Part shown: positions 48,502 to 59,241 of the stretch, in pieces
How the letters are laid out: each line of letters starts with the position of its first letter
Position numbering within the stretch: position 1 is the first letter of the stretch
Origin: UTCFX2 sp963726375
GTDB lineage: Bacteria; Chloroflexota; Anaerolineae; Anaerolineales; UBA4823
Reading direction: 5' to 3'
DNA: 64,000 nt
Assembly (NCBI GenBank): GCA_963726375.1
Contig: CAVSCE010000008.1
Coordinates: forward strand, 248,001-312,000
Translations under genes and position numbers: made by a program
The notes under the pieces: generated by a model
Told to the model about the DNA's origin: nothing
Seen by the model: the letters and a program-made list of their open reading frames with translations, nothing else
Databases searched by the model: none

Positions 48502-50240
48502 AGTACACTGCCCCCTTCTCGCTGCGAGGGCTGACAACCCAGCTTTTTTTATTTTTTGTGCTTCCGCTTTCAATCCTGTTGCTGATCATAACGATCGGTG
48601 GAGTTGCACTGCACCAGAGAGAAATGCGCACTATGGTAGGCGAACGCGACCAGCGTGCGGTTGAGGCTGTTTCAAAAGCCTTGTCCAATGAACTTTATCA
48701 CCGCAGAAGCGCCATTCAATCCCTTGCACAGGCAATCGAAGTTCAACCAACCGAAGAAAACCTTGAGGAAATCCTGACTAGGTTTCAATTCGTTCTGCCG
48801 GATTTTGAAGGGGGGTTGGCTTTGCTCTCCCCGGATGGGGAGGTCCTTGCATCATCCGGCGACCTTGACACCTGGACGGAGCTGCAGCCGCAGATGAATG
48901 CACAGCTTCAAGAAATATTCACCAGTGGTGATGTAGATTCTGCTATCTTAAAAGTCTTATTGCTTGGGGACAAACTTTTCATGGTCAGTGTGGCGCGCAG
49001 CCCTATTTCAGGAATCATCGCAGCAGGTATTTTTTCGCCTGAGGTGCTCATCCAACGCACAATCGTGGAGAGCATTAACCCAACTCATGGCGGGAGAGCC
49101 TTTATTGTTGACAGCCTAGGGCAGGTGATTTATCAATCGGGAGAGCACTCCGAAGCGGATGGTATTGCTGACCATCCTGGAGTGAGTGAAGCCTTAGGTG
49201 GGGGCAGTGGTTCGCTAATTATCCCCAGCCAGAAAACCCACGTGACAGCCTACAGCAAGGTGCCGCTGACGGATTGGGCGTTGGTGCTCGAAGAACCCTG
49301 GGAAAGTGTATCCAGCCCAACCTTGCGTTTTTCCGAATATGCCCCGCTTTTATTGCTGCCACTCGTGGTGGCGACCTTAATGGCACTGTGGTTTGGGACG
49401 AATAAAATCGTTGAACCACTGCAGGTGCTTCAATCACGTGCAGCCAAATTGGGTTGGGGAGATTACTCCGCAATTGAAGAACCTATCGGTGGAATCCGCG
49501 AAATTCGCCGTCTTCAAGAAGAGCTGACCCACCTTGCTCGTAAGGTCCAGTTATCACAGCAAGGGTTATCCGATTACATCGGAGCCATGACAGCCGGTCA
49601 AGAAGATGAACGGCGCCGGCTGGCAAGAGAGCTTCACGATGATACCTTGCAGGCATTGATTGGACTTAACCAGCGGCTTCAGCTACTGCGTAAAAAAATG
49701 ATTGGGATTTCGAGTGAGACCGAAATCAATAAAGAGATCGACGGTCTCCAGGAATTAACAGACGAGACAATCCAGAACCTTCGCCGGCTCACTCGTGCTT
49801 TGAGGCCGACATACCTTGAAGACCTGGGCCTGGTCACGGCGCTGGAGATGCTGGCAAGCGAGATTAGCAGCCCGGATATGATTGTCAGGCTCAAATGCAG
49901 CGGAAATGTGATTCGCCTGAGCATTCAAGAAGAACTTGCCCTGTACCGTATGGTACAAGAAGCGCTGAACAATGTTGCACGGCACGCAGAAGCGTCTAAG
50001 GCGGAATTAAGAGTCGTTTTTGAGAAAGATACGATAGTTTTAAGTGTAATTGACGACGGAAAGGGCTTCACCCTGCCTGAAAGTCCAGCGGCTTTTGCTC
50101 CATCCGGTCATTTTGGCCTGCTCGGGCTGCACGAACGGGCAGAGATGATCGGTGCGAAGCTGTCGATCCAATCCGAGCCAGACAAAGGGACGAAGGTTAC
50201 TGTCCTGCTGCCAATCCATACCGAGGACATCAATTCGTAG
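48498..50240 (+). CDS. NarX-type sensor histidine kinase (dCache-HAMP-HisKA_3)
   Basis: 580 aa. First membrane helix near 15-38, an extracytoplasmic Cache-like domain (about 40-270), second helix (LLLLPLVVATLMALWFG), HAMP, then HisKA_3 with DERRRLARELHDDTLQALIGL (phosphorylated His), LYRMVQEALNNVARHAEA and GLLGLHERAEMIGA ATPase motifs. It overlaps its NarL-type partner. The external ligand is unknown. It ends the signalling block that follows the hydrogenase genes. Confidence 0.92.
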   Translation: MKYTAPFSLRGLTTQLFLFFVLPLSILLLIITIGGVALHQREMRTMVGERDQRAVEAVSKALSNELYHRRSAIQSLAQAIEVQPTEENLEEILTRFQFVLPDFEGGLALLSPDGEVLASSGDLDTWTELQPQMNAQLQEIFTSGDVDSAILKVLLLGDKLFMVSVARSPISGIIAAGIFSPEVLIQRTIVESINPTHGGRAFIVDSLGQVIYQSGEHSEADGIADHPGVSEALGGGSGSLIIPSQKTHVTAYSKVPLTDWALVLEEPWESVSSPTLRFSEYAPLLLLPLVVATLMALWFGTNKIVEPLQVLQSRAAKLGWGDYSAIEEPIGGIREIRRLQEELTHLARKVQLSQQGLSDYIGAMTAGQEDERRRLARELHDDTLQALIGLNQRLQLLRKKMIGISSETEINKEIDGLQELTDETIQNLRRLTRALRPTYLEDLGLVTALEMLASEISSPDMIVRLKCSGNVIRLSIQEELALYRMVQEALNNVARHAEASKAELRVVFEKDTIVLSVIDDGKGFTLPESPAAFAPSGHFGLLGLHERAEMIGAKLSIQSEPDKGTKVTVLLPIHTEDINS

Positions 50241-50359
50241 TAATTTTCCTGAACTGGGGGAGAAATAGGCAATTTGGCTCTCTTCTTTTGACATTTTCAG
50301 GACTATCCTATCGCCATCGTGGAATTTTCTGAGTATTTCAAGTTCATAAGGCTAAAAGC

Positions 50360-52776
50360 ATGGAAAACCAAGTCGTATTACCCATTTTGGGGATGACCTG
50401 CGCTAACTGCTCCGCGGCTGTCGAGCGAAGCCTACGTAAAGAGAGAGGGGTTAAGTCGGCCAGCGTAAACCTATCAACGGAAAAAGCCACCGTTGAGCTC
50501 GAGGAAAATCTTGAGATGTCTCTGCTGGTAGATCGCGTGAGGCGAGCAGGTTATGATGTGGCATATGGGTGAAGCAGCCTATCTGTTGGAAAATCTGAGC
50601 GATAACTCGGACGCACTGGTGATCGAAAAGCGTTTCAAGGATCTCCCCGGGATTTACAAGGTTCAAATCAATCTCTCCAACAGTTTGCTTCGGATCGAAT
50701 ATGTACCCACGGAAATTGAAGCGAATGAATTGACCAGGGTATTGCGTGAGCTTGGCTACCGCTATTCCGAAAATGTCACCAGCGAAGATGCCGAAGCCCA
50801 GGCGCGCAAGAAAGAGATCGACCTGCAGCGTCACTATTTGATCGTGGGGCTCATCTTCACGATCCCCCTGTTTGCGCTCTCGATGGCGATGGATTTCGGC
50901 CTGCTTCCTGCAAGCTGGGCACATTCCAGCTGGATCAACTGGGTCATGCTGGCGCTGGCAACACCCGTACAGTTCTATGTCGGGAGGGATTTTTACAGTG
51001 GAGCGATTAAATCAATCCGAAATGGCTCGGCGAATATGGATGTCCTTGTTGCGATGGGATCATCAGCGGCATATTTTTATTCGATCCCTGTCACGCTCGG
51101 ATTGATGCGCGGGCACGTATATTTTGAAACAGCTGCAGTGATTATCACTTTGATCAAGCTTGGCAAGTACCTGGAGGCTCGGGCGAAAGGGAAGACTAGC
51201 GAGTCGATAAAGAAATTAATGGGGCTGCGCTCGAAAACCGCCCGGGTCATGCGCTTCGAGCAGGAAATTGAAATCCCGGTCGACGAAGTTGAGATTGGTG
51301 ATATTGTGATCGTCCGTCCAGGAGAGAAAATCCCGGTCGACGGCAAAGTAATAGAAGGTTCATCCAGCGTAGACGAATCTATGTTAACCGGTGAATCAAT
51401 GCCCGTAGAGAAAAAAGTTGGTGATACAGTTGTCGGGGCGTCGATCAACAAGAATGGTTTGCTGAGATTCCAGGCAACGCAAGTTGGCAAAAACACCGTT
51501 CTGGCACAAATTATCCGTTTGGTCGAGGAAGCGCAAGCCAGCAAGGCTCCGATTCAAAAGCTGGTTGATAAGGTTTCTGCCGTATTTGTTCCTGCAGTTA
51601 TTGTTATAGCCGTCCTGACCTTTCTTGGCTGGTATTTCTTCGGCTCCATCCCGGTGAACTCTGATGTCAATCAGTTCACCTACGCTCTAACCAAGATGGT
51701 GGCTGTTTTGGTGATTGCCTGCCCTTGTGCGATGGGTTTAGCCACACCGACAGCAGTTATGGTTGGAACGGGCAAGGGAGCGGAGCTCGGCATCCTGATA
51801 AAGTCGAGCGAAGCGCTAGAACTGGCTGGCAAAATAAAAACAGTCGTGCTGGATAAGACCGGCACGATTACCCGCGGAAAACCGGAAGTGGTCGATATTA
51901 TCGCCACCAATGGTATGTCGGATCGAGAAGTGCTTGCGAATTACTGCCAGTGTAGAAAAAGGCAGCGAACACCCGTTAGGAGAAGCCATCGTTGGAGAAG
52001 CCAGGCGCCTGGATCTCGGGTTGGAAGAACCGGATGAATTCTTTGCACTGTCCGGGTACGGCGTTGAAGCGATGCTGGAAGGACGCAGCATCCGGGTAGG
52101 CAATACACGTCTGATGGAAAAGCATGGAATTGAAATTCTAGAACCGGTGCTTTCAAATCTATCGCTCTGGCAAGAAAGTGGGAAAACCGTGGTTCAGGTG
52201 GCCGTGGAAAACAAGCTCGTGGGAATGCTCGCGATTGCTGACGCAATAAAGCCGGATTCCATCCAGGCTATTCAGCACCTTCAGGAAATGAATATTGAAG
52301 TGGTCATGCTCACTGGAGATAACCAGAATACTGCACTGGCTGTTGCGAAATCGGTCGGGATCAATTCGATTCGAGCCGAAGTGCTGCCGCGCGATAAATC
52401 CAATGAAGTAGCGTCCCTTCAACAGCAAGGCAAAGTGGTGGCGATGGTCGGGGACGGGATTAACGATGCGCCGGCTCTGGCAAAAGCGGATGTTGGCATC
52501 GCAATCGGAACAGGTACAGATGTGGCGATTGCGTCCGCTCCAGTTGTGCTTGTTGGCGGAAGCCTTAATGGCGTTCCGCGGGCGATTAAACTCTCCCGCC
52601 GGGTAGTGCGTACGATCCACCAGAACCTTTTCTGGGCATTCTTCTACAATATCATTCTTATCCCAGCAGCAGCTCTAGGTTTTCTGAGCCCCATCCTGGC
52701 AGCAAGCGCCATGGCTTTCAGCAGCGTTTTTGTGGTATCGAACAGCTTAAGGCTGCGGAACTTTTCCCCTCAATAA
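50360..52776 (+). CDS. copA: Copper-translocating P-type ATPase (two frameshifts)
   Basis: Cu(I) exporter. First metal domain GMTCANCSAAVERSL; a second one (LENLSDNSDALVIEKRF) lacks the CxxC pair. Then eight helices, DESMLTGESMPVEKK, VIACPCAMGLATPTAVM (Cu site), VVLDKTGTITRG (phosphorylated Asp), SEHPLGEAI and GDGINDAPALAKADVG. The frame breaks near 50567, where one extra G in ATGGGTGAA hides the join GYDVAYGEAAYL, and near 51938. It leads a copper-handling group. Confidence 0.92.
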
Positions 52777-52809
52777 TCCGTTTTTTACTTTATATCAGGA
52801 GATCAAGTA

Positions 52810-53322
52810 ATGAAGAATACCTATTTAATGATTGGTTTGACGTTTCTGCTGGCTTCACTAATTTCGGCATGCAGCCGCACCTCAGCTCCAAATTTTGCGG
52901 AAATTCCCGCTGGTAAGGCTTTCGCAGACGGCGATGAGATCTTCTTCTCGCATACCGAAGTTTCAGATGCAGCTGTTGCAGAGGTATTAACTACGATGAT
53001 GAAATCGCCAGTACTTTTAGTCCCCTCTCTGGCCGAAATCCCGGATTCGTCGTTAGCCAAAGTATATGTTTTCAAGAATGGCGTTGCTGGTTCAGGACCG
53101 TTGAAATTTCAAGCAGATGTGTTTCCAAACCAACCAGGTGACCCAGACTATTCACCGCTTCGCAAGATATTTTTTGTCTCATGGACGAATGAAGGCATTG
53201 CCGAGATATTGAAATCCGAGGAAGAAATCAATGCACGCCTTGAAGAAGGAGTGCTAACCCTGGAGGAGTCGGATATTGTTGTCAATATGCCGTTCATGAC
53301 CTGGAAAGGTGGGCAGCGATAA
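52810..53322 (+). CDS. Predicted lipoprotein, unknown function
   Basis: 170 aa. Signal peptide MKNTYLMIGLTFLLASLISAC with a lipobox (LISAC), so it is probably lipid-anchored outside the membrane. The mature part shows FADGDEIFFSHTEVSDA, MMKSPVLLVPSLAEIP and VYVFKNGVAGSGPL, a periplasmic-type beta-rich domain seen in Chloroflexota (DUF7482-like). It lies between copA and a cupredoxin-fused membrane protein, so a role in copper handling is likely but not proven. Ends one base into the next start. Confidence 0.8.
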   Translation: MKNTYLMIGLTFLLASLISACSRTSAPNFAEIPAGKAFADGDEIFFSHTEVSDAAVAEVLTTMMKSPVLLVPSLAEIPDSSLAKVYVFKNGVAGSGPLKFQADVFPNQPGDPDYSPLRKIFFVSWTNEGIAEILKSEEEINARLEEGVLTLEESDIVVNMPFMTWKGGQR

Positions 53323-54507
53323 TGGAGAATGCCGTCCTGGTTGCTTTTATTACTGGTCTAACTGCCGGCGGTCTAAGCTGTTTTGCTGTGCAAGGCGGCC
53401 TGCTCTCTGCTTCGATTGCCCAAAAGCTAGAATCAGAAAGTTTCAATAATGGGAGATCTGTCTCACTCCAAAATAATGGGACGACTTCTGCGCAGCCATT
53501 CACAGTCGGGATGATCCAGCCAATCCTGCTTTTTATGATTGCAAAGCTGTTTGCTTATACCGTCATGGGGTTCTTCTTGGGCTGGCTGGGGTCTATTATC
53601 GCTTTCACCCCAAAAATGCAAGGAATAATCCAGCTTGCTGTTGGGATCTTCCTGGTTGGAAATGGTTTGCGGATGCTCAATGTTCACCCTATCTTCCGTT
53701 ATTTTTCATTTGAACCACCCGGACAAGTGACACGCTATATCCGGAAGGTTAGCAAGCAAAGCGAAAGCTGGATAACTCCACTCTATTTGGGCGCACTTAC
53801 CGTATTGATACCCTGCGGTGTCACGCAAGCGATGATGGCAGTTGCAGTTGGGACAGGCAGTCCATGGTTAGGAGCCGTGATCATGTTTGCCTTTGTGCTT
53901 GGAACAAGCCCAACTTTTATTGCTATTTCCTGGTTGGTGACCAGCCTGGGTGGACTGTTTCAAAAGTATTTCTATAAAGTTGTCGCAGTGATCGTCCTTG
54001 TGTTGGGTCTCTATGGATTGAATGCAGGCTTGACGCTTGTAGGTTCGCCGGTATCAGCATCCAGGATTGTACGAACCTTTCAAGATGAAAAACCTGCCGC
54101 AATCACTTCCAGTACGGAGGAAATCGGTTCCAACAATCCGGTTGTGGCAGCCACCAATATCCTAACTGAACCTTCTGAGACGCCATCTATCCGGTACAGT
54201 GCAGCACACACCTGTCCTGAGCTCACCGGTCGTGGCGGCTGCAGTAGAAGCAAAAATTAACGTTCAGAATAATGGTTACTCTCCAGAACTGGTTTCTCTT
54301 CCAGCTGACCAACCGATTGAGCTTCACCTGGTCACCAATGAAACCCACTCCTGTGCGCTTGCTTTTGTAATCCCCGAGCTAAATATTATGGAAATCCTGC
54401 CGCAAACCGGCGATGTCGTAGTGACTATCCCTGCCCAGCCAGCTGGAAAAACGATTGATTTCATGTGTTCAATGGGTATGTATACTGGATTATTCCAGTT
54501 CAATTAA
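53322..54507 (+). CDS. TauE/SafE-type membrane protein fused to a cupredoxin domain (frameshifted)
   Basis: N-terminal membrane part of about 270 aa, six helices: ITGLTAGGLSCFAVQGGLLS and LYLGALTVLIPCGVTQAMMAVAVGTGSP carry the paired cysteines and prolines of the DsbD/UreH-like branch. After a linker the frame breaks near 54225 and continues with a cupredoxin domain (VQNNGYSPELVSLPADQPIEL, TNETHSCALAFVIPELN, IDFMCSMGMYTG). His, Cys and Met in these strands fit a type I copper site. Likely moves or delivers copper with copA and copZ. Confidence 0.78.
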
Positions 54508-54517
54508 GCGAGACAAC

Positions 54518-54724
54518 ATGCAACGAATCAAGCTGACTATCCCAAATATGATTTGCCCTGCATGCGTGATGCATCTCGAAGAACTGGAAGATGAACTACC
54601 CGGTATCCTGTTCATCAAGGCAAATTATCGCTCGCAAAGTATGAATGTTGAATTTGATGAAAACCAGATCAGCGAAGAGGAAATCCATAAAGCTATTGAA
54701 GGGATCGGTTACGAGATTGCCTGA
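54518..54724 (+). CDS. copZ: Heavy-metal-associated domain protein, copper chaperone type
   Basis: 68 aa ferredoxin-like HMA domain with MICPACVMHLEELE, a CxxC metal pair at about residues 12-15, and the closing IEGIGYEIA. The start is placed at 54518 (MQRIKLTIP), just after the cupredoxin gene. Family members hand Cu(I) to P-type ATPases such as the copA product upstream. Confidence 0.85.
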   Translation: MQRIKLTIPNMICPACVMHLEELEDELPGILFIKANYRSQSMNVEFDENQISEEEIHKAIEGIGYEIA

Positions 54725-54731
54725 TCTTGGA

Positions 54732-55127
54732 TCACCAAATCGTTTCGACGGCTACTGCAGAGACATCAAATTGTGGAGGCTGTTCTAAGTGCTTTTTTAC
54801 CGCACAGAGTTCTGCGCTTTTTATCAACGCGGGTAAATACTTCTCGGGAAAGGTTGGCGGAACTTGAATTTCAATATCAATTTTTTCGATCATGCCGTTG
54901 CTTGAATTTTGAAACATTCTTTGGACAATCCGAATGCCTTCGCTTGGAAGACCTCGCTGCTGGCAAAAACCTAAGACGTATATCCCGGCACAAGTTCCAA
55001 TCGAAGCCAGGAAGGTTGCAAAAGGCGATGGGGCTGTTGCTGCTGGCAGCTGATCCGTGTGCACTGTGAAATCCCCAAAATGTGCATCAACACGTGAACC
55101 ACCAGGGAAGTCAATGACCATTTCCAT
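54732..55127 (-). CDS. OsmC/Ohr-family protein
   Basis: 131 aa. APSPFATFLASIGTCAGIYVLGFCQQRGL holds the first cysteine of the thiol-peroxidase pair and LIKSAELCAVKKHL the second. MIEKIDIEIQVPP matches the central strand. Family members reduce organic or fatty-acid hydroperoxides. The gene converges with the copZ gene, leaving only seven bases between stops, and starts next to the DnaA-box region. Confidence 0.9.
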   Translation of the reverse strand: MEMVIDFPGGSRVDAHFGDFTVHTDQLPAATAPSPFATFLASIGTCAGIYVLGFCQQRGLPSEGIRIVQRMFQNSSNGMIEKIDIEIQVPPTFPEKYLPALIKSAELCAVKKHLEQPPQFDVSAVAVETIW

Positions 55128-55285
55128 AAAATTCTCTCCTTATTATCGTATCAATAACTATTAGAATTAGATGAACATTTTTTCGATCGGTTACATCATT
55201 CTAAGATATTTATTTTATCTCCTCGATAGAACCATCATTAATCAGCCTCTTTCATTAGCCGCTATGCTCCTATACGATTCTGTGG

Positions 55286-55640
55286 TTGTGGATAAGTGCC
55301 GAAAAACTGTGGATAAAAATAGGATATTGGGGATAAATGGCTTATTTGTTCGAAAGTTCTTCCTTATGTTTTCACTCTTTACCCTTTTTTATGGATATTC
55401 GATATAGATTTATTTCTCCTGAAGAATATCGGTAAATACAGTCCTTCCATCCACATCAAGCGGTTGACAGTTTTCTATCAGAATACCGCTATATCTATTA
55501 TGAAAACGAAATTAAGCCCTACGGGTACGGGAAAAGTTTCCCTTCCTTCAGCTTATCCACATATCCACAGGCACTACTACGACTACGAATATAGAATAAT
55601 ATACAATAAACAAATATCAAAAGGAAAAATCTTCTAGAAA
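55286..55640. other. AT-rich region with DnaA boxes, candidate oriC
   Basis: The gap between 55128 and 55686 holds no convincing gene. DnaA-box 9-mers appear as TGTGGATAA at 55287 and 55308, TGGGGATAA at 55328 (spacing 21 and 20 bases), TTATCCACA at 55553 and ATATCCACA at 55561. An AT-rich tract (about 55580-55640) follows and could unwind. No dnaA or dnaN is adjacent, so the origin call rests on the boxes. Confidence 0.6.
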
Positions 55641-55686
55641 CGGTCGAAAAAACAATATTCCATTCATTCGCCTGAGTTCCATCAAT

Positions 55687-57730
55687 TCAGGTGTTCATCT
55701 CTTCCCGGACTTTCTGGTAGAGCACTTCAGCTTTCAATTCGCTTAACGTGTAGCAAGGAGCTTTGAGATGTTCGGCCAGGTTTTGGGCCAGCCCTTGATC
55801 AAATGCAGCATGCTCCATATTGATGACAACACTGCGAATTTCATCTCCAGCGATGCGGTCTGCGAGCCGGTTGGATTCTTCATGAGGTGGAATGTTAGTT
55901 AGAGAGACGTTTCCGGCGCCGTCTGTCAATAAGATGATCAATGGGTTGACATCAGGGTGGATGATTCGCTCTTTCAGGATCACATCATGTGCCATAAACA
56001 ATCCAGCAGAAAGAGGAGTTTTTCCACCGACGGGGATATCGGATAGGGCGCGCTTGGCAAGCTGGACCGAATTCGTAGGAGGTAAAATCAAGGTGGCACG
56101 GTTTTTCTGGAAAACCACCAGACCCACCCGGTCGCGGCGTTGGTAGGCATCTGTGAGAAGCGAAAGGATAGCCCCTTTGGTCGCAGCCATGCGTTCGGCG
56201 ACAGCCATTGACCAGGATGCATCCACGACAAACAGGATGAGGTTCGCAGCTTTCTTCACTCGAACTTTGCGCTGAAAATCGCCTTTTTGAATGGCGAAAG
56301 CTATTTTTTTTCGCTGCTCGAGGCGATCTTTTTGGAAAGGGGCGGCGGCGCGCAAGGTGGCGTCAAAAGCCAAATCATCCGTTTTACCGTGAGCCGGCCT
56401 GGATTGGATATAACGACCCCGCTTGCGTTCTGTTCGAGTTTGCGACCTCCTGCCGGCATATCGGCGGGTGATGCGGTCGATAGGATTTTGGATTTTTCTG
56501 GGCTGAAAGGCTTGCCCAATCTTGACCTTTTCTCCACCCTCCCACCAGTTTGCACTCATCTGATCGAAAACATTCTGATGGGAAGGCTCTGTTGGTGGTT
56601 GGCTGGAGGTCTCATCAGAGATCTCTGCTGTTACCCCCTCTTTTTTTTTCGCTGGCTTCTTCGTCTTCTGGAACGGGTTTTATTTCGCTCTGATCCGGCG
56701 TGGCGCCCTGCAGCTGTTCGATGCGTTCTTGCAGGTCCTCCATGGACATTTCCGCCTGATGGAAAGGGCCGCGTTTGATGCGGTGAGGCAAAGCCAACTC
56801 TGCAGCCAGGGCAATATCGCGCTCAGAAATTTCTTTACGACCCTCGAAAGCTGCATGTGCTTTTGCGGTCTTTAAAATCACAAGGTCAGATCGATGACCG
56901 TCAACGTTTAGTGAAGAAGTTAATGATGCGATGGCGATCAGGTCCCGGTTGGAGTATGTGACTTCATCCAGCAGGGTAATCGCCTGTACGATCTGATGGG
57001 AGAGTTCTTGCTCCCGAATAAGCCATTGCTGATAGAATTTTTCAGGGTTTTCCTCGAATGCCAGGTTTCGCTGCATGATGACAACCCGTTCCCGGGCATC
57101 GCGGATGCCATGAATTTCAACTGAAAGGGCAAAGCGATCTAACAGTTGGGGTCGAAGGTCACCCTCTTCCGGATTCATCGTGCCGACCAGGATAAACCGG
57201 GCTGGGTGGGAAAACGAGATACCTTCCCTTTCTACAATGTTGACACCCATCGCGGCAGAATCGAGCAGCAGGTCCACGACATGGTCGTCCAGAAGGTTGA
57301 CCTCATCGATATACAAAAGGCCGCGGTTGGCAGCCGCAAGCACGCCCGGCTCAAATCGGCGTTCACCTTTTTGGATCGCCTTTTCGATGTCCAGGGTTCC
57401 AACAACACGATCCTCAGTGGCACTGACCGGCAGATCCACAAAGCGAATTTGTCTTTCCGATACTTCCATCTGCCTTTCGTCTAAAAGCTGCTTCTTCACC
57501 CAGTCCGACCAAGTATTGGGTTTATCAGGGTCGTCATTGAAGGGAGAATCGTTAAATACTTTAATTTTGGGCAAAAGTGCGGCCATCGCTCGAGCGGCCG
57601 TTGATTTTGCAGTGCCGCGTTCGCCTCGGATAAGAACACCACCAATCCGCGGGTTGACCGCGTTTAAAACCAAGGCGCGTTTCATACGTTCCTGACCAAC
57701 AATTGCCGTGAATGGATAAATTGGAGGCAT
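55687..57730 (-). CDS. Mg-chelatase-like ATPase-VWA fusion (ChlI-ChlD type, frameshifted)
   Basis: N-terminal AAA+ part (about 340 aa): FTAIVGQERMKRALVLNAV, GVLIRGERGTAKSTAARAM (Walker A), LLYIDEVNLLDDHVVDLLLD (Walker B), LVGTMNPEEGDLRPQLLDRF. A basic-acidic linker, then a VWA domain with FVVDASWSMAVAERMAATKG (MIDAS DxSxS) and IILLTDGAGNVSL. The frame is lost near 56645 at AAAAAAAAAGAGGGGG. After it GVTAEISDE leads straight into the VWA half, so this is one protein. Could serve metal insertion into a tetrapyrrole. Start 57730 has GAGG upstream. Confidence 0.88.
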
Positions 57731-57912
57731 AGTTTCCTCATAAGTACGCGTGCTCTCCGGATTTCCCATGGGTATTCAGGGAATCAGAGTGCACGCGCCA
57801 GTGATTGCGCATTCTGGTATGAATTCTATCCTGAATATAAAGGTTGTCAAGTTGCCTTTTCACCTTTATAATACACTCCTAAAATTAATGTTCAACCGGA
57901 GATAGCAATATT

Positions 57913-59159
57913 ATGGAACAAGACGGCGCCCTTTTTGGGCAAGAGGGTGGGACTGAAGAGAAGGAGTTGATGCAATCGCTCCTCGACGAAGGCCTCAGCC
58001 TGGATCTTCCGAACCAAGGCGAAATTCGCCATGGAACTATCGCAACAATCCGAGAAAACGAAATTCTGGTCAGCATTGGAACCAAATCGGAGGGAGTCAT
58101 ATCCGGCCGAGAACTCGAACAGATCCCGGATGAAGAAAGAGTAGCGCTTCGCGTAGGACAGGAGATCCCGGTATTTGTTCTCGCTCCTGAAGATCCTAAC
58201 GGAAACGTTGTATTATCCTATCTGCCGCGCTCGCGAAGAAAAGGATTGGGATGATGTCCAGGCGCTGCTTGAGTCGAATGAAGAGCACTCAAGTAAAATT
58301 ATCGGGTACAACAAGGGAGGTCTTATTGTCCCGATTGGCAGTTTGCGTGGATTTGTCCCCGCGTCTCAGATCAGCCTCACTCGCCGACCTGGCGGAGAAA
58401 ACCCCGAGCAGCGCTACGGAAAGATGGTCGGTGATCCGATTGTTGTCCGTGTGATAGAAGTCGACCGGGACCGCCGGAGATTGATCCTCTCGGAGCGGCT
58501 TGCGCTTCAAGAGACCCGTGAGACTTTGAAGGACCGCCTGCTGGATGAACTGCAGGAAGGCGATGTTCGAACCGGAAAGGTCACAAGCCTCGCAGATTTT
58601 GGTGCTTTTGTCAACATTGACGGTGCAGACGGCCTGGTTCATATGTCGGAAATATCATGGGACCGCATCCAACATCCCAACGAAGTTTTGAAGGTTGGCG
58701 ATGAAGTCAAGGTTAAAGTGATCAGTGTTGATCGCGATCGCAAGCGAATCGGGCTCTCAATCCGCCAGCTACAGCGCGACCCATGGATGGAAAGGGTTGG
58801 TGAGTTGAAGGAAGGAATGCTCATCGAGGGGACGGTCACCCATCTGACCAAATTTGGGGCTTTTGCCCGAATCGGAGAAGACCTTGAAGGTTTGATTCAC
58901 GTCTCAGAATTGAGCGAGCAGCGGGTCAATCACCCGAAAGAGGTGGTTCGCGAAGGCGAAGTGATCACTCTGCGGATCATTAAAGATCGACGAAGACCGG
59001 CATCGTATCGGCTTGAGCCGCCGGAAAGTCGATTCAGCCGCATTCACGGATTTGGATTGGAAGCTCGCCTTATCTGATGAGGTAGTGAAACCGGATTCTG
59101 ACGAGGATGAGAGCGAAGCTGCTGAAGCAGAGGCAGAACAGAGCAAATCGGAAGCTTAG
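57913..59159 (+). CDS. rpsA: Ribosomal protein S1 (two frameshifts)
   Basis: Four S1 RNA-binding domains: HGTIATIRENEILVSIGTKSEGVI, IIGYNKGGLIVPIGSLRGFVP, GDVRTGKVTSLADFGAFVNIDGADGLVH and GTVTHLTKFGAFARIGEDLEGLIH. Binds mRNA for initiation on the 30S subunit. The frame breaks near 58220 and 58985; after the second break IDEDRHRIGLS leads to an acidic tail DEDESEAAEAEAEQ and a stop at 59157. Four domains is the usual number in this part of the tree. Confidence 0.92.
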
Positions 59160-59210
59160 ATCGTACCTGAAGAGTTCATCTCATCTGCTCATCCTGAAGG
59201 TTAATCGTTT

Positions 59211-59241
59211 GAGCGTGCCTCTGAAAGAGGTGCGCTCTTTT
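59211..59241 (+). terminator. Rho-independent terminator of rpsA
   Basis: GAGCGTGCCTC/GAGGTGCGCTC hairpin with two mismatches, loop TGAAA, followed by TTTTAT, 52 bases after the rpsA stop. Confidence 0.65.

Noticed and set aside
55171..55407. 78-codon open frame in the gap after the OsmC gene
   Set aside because: It is AT-rich, has no convincing ribosome site, and overlaps the DnaA boxes. Better explained as non-coding origin-type sequence.
25873..57730. A photosynthesis gene set, from the PucC-like and chelatase-like genes
   Set aside because: The two genes are 28 kb apart, have housekeeping neighbours, and no bch, puf or reaction-centre gene is present. Both families occur in non-phototrophs.
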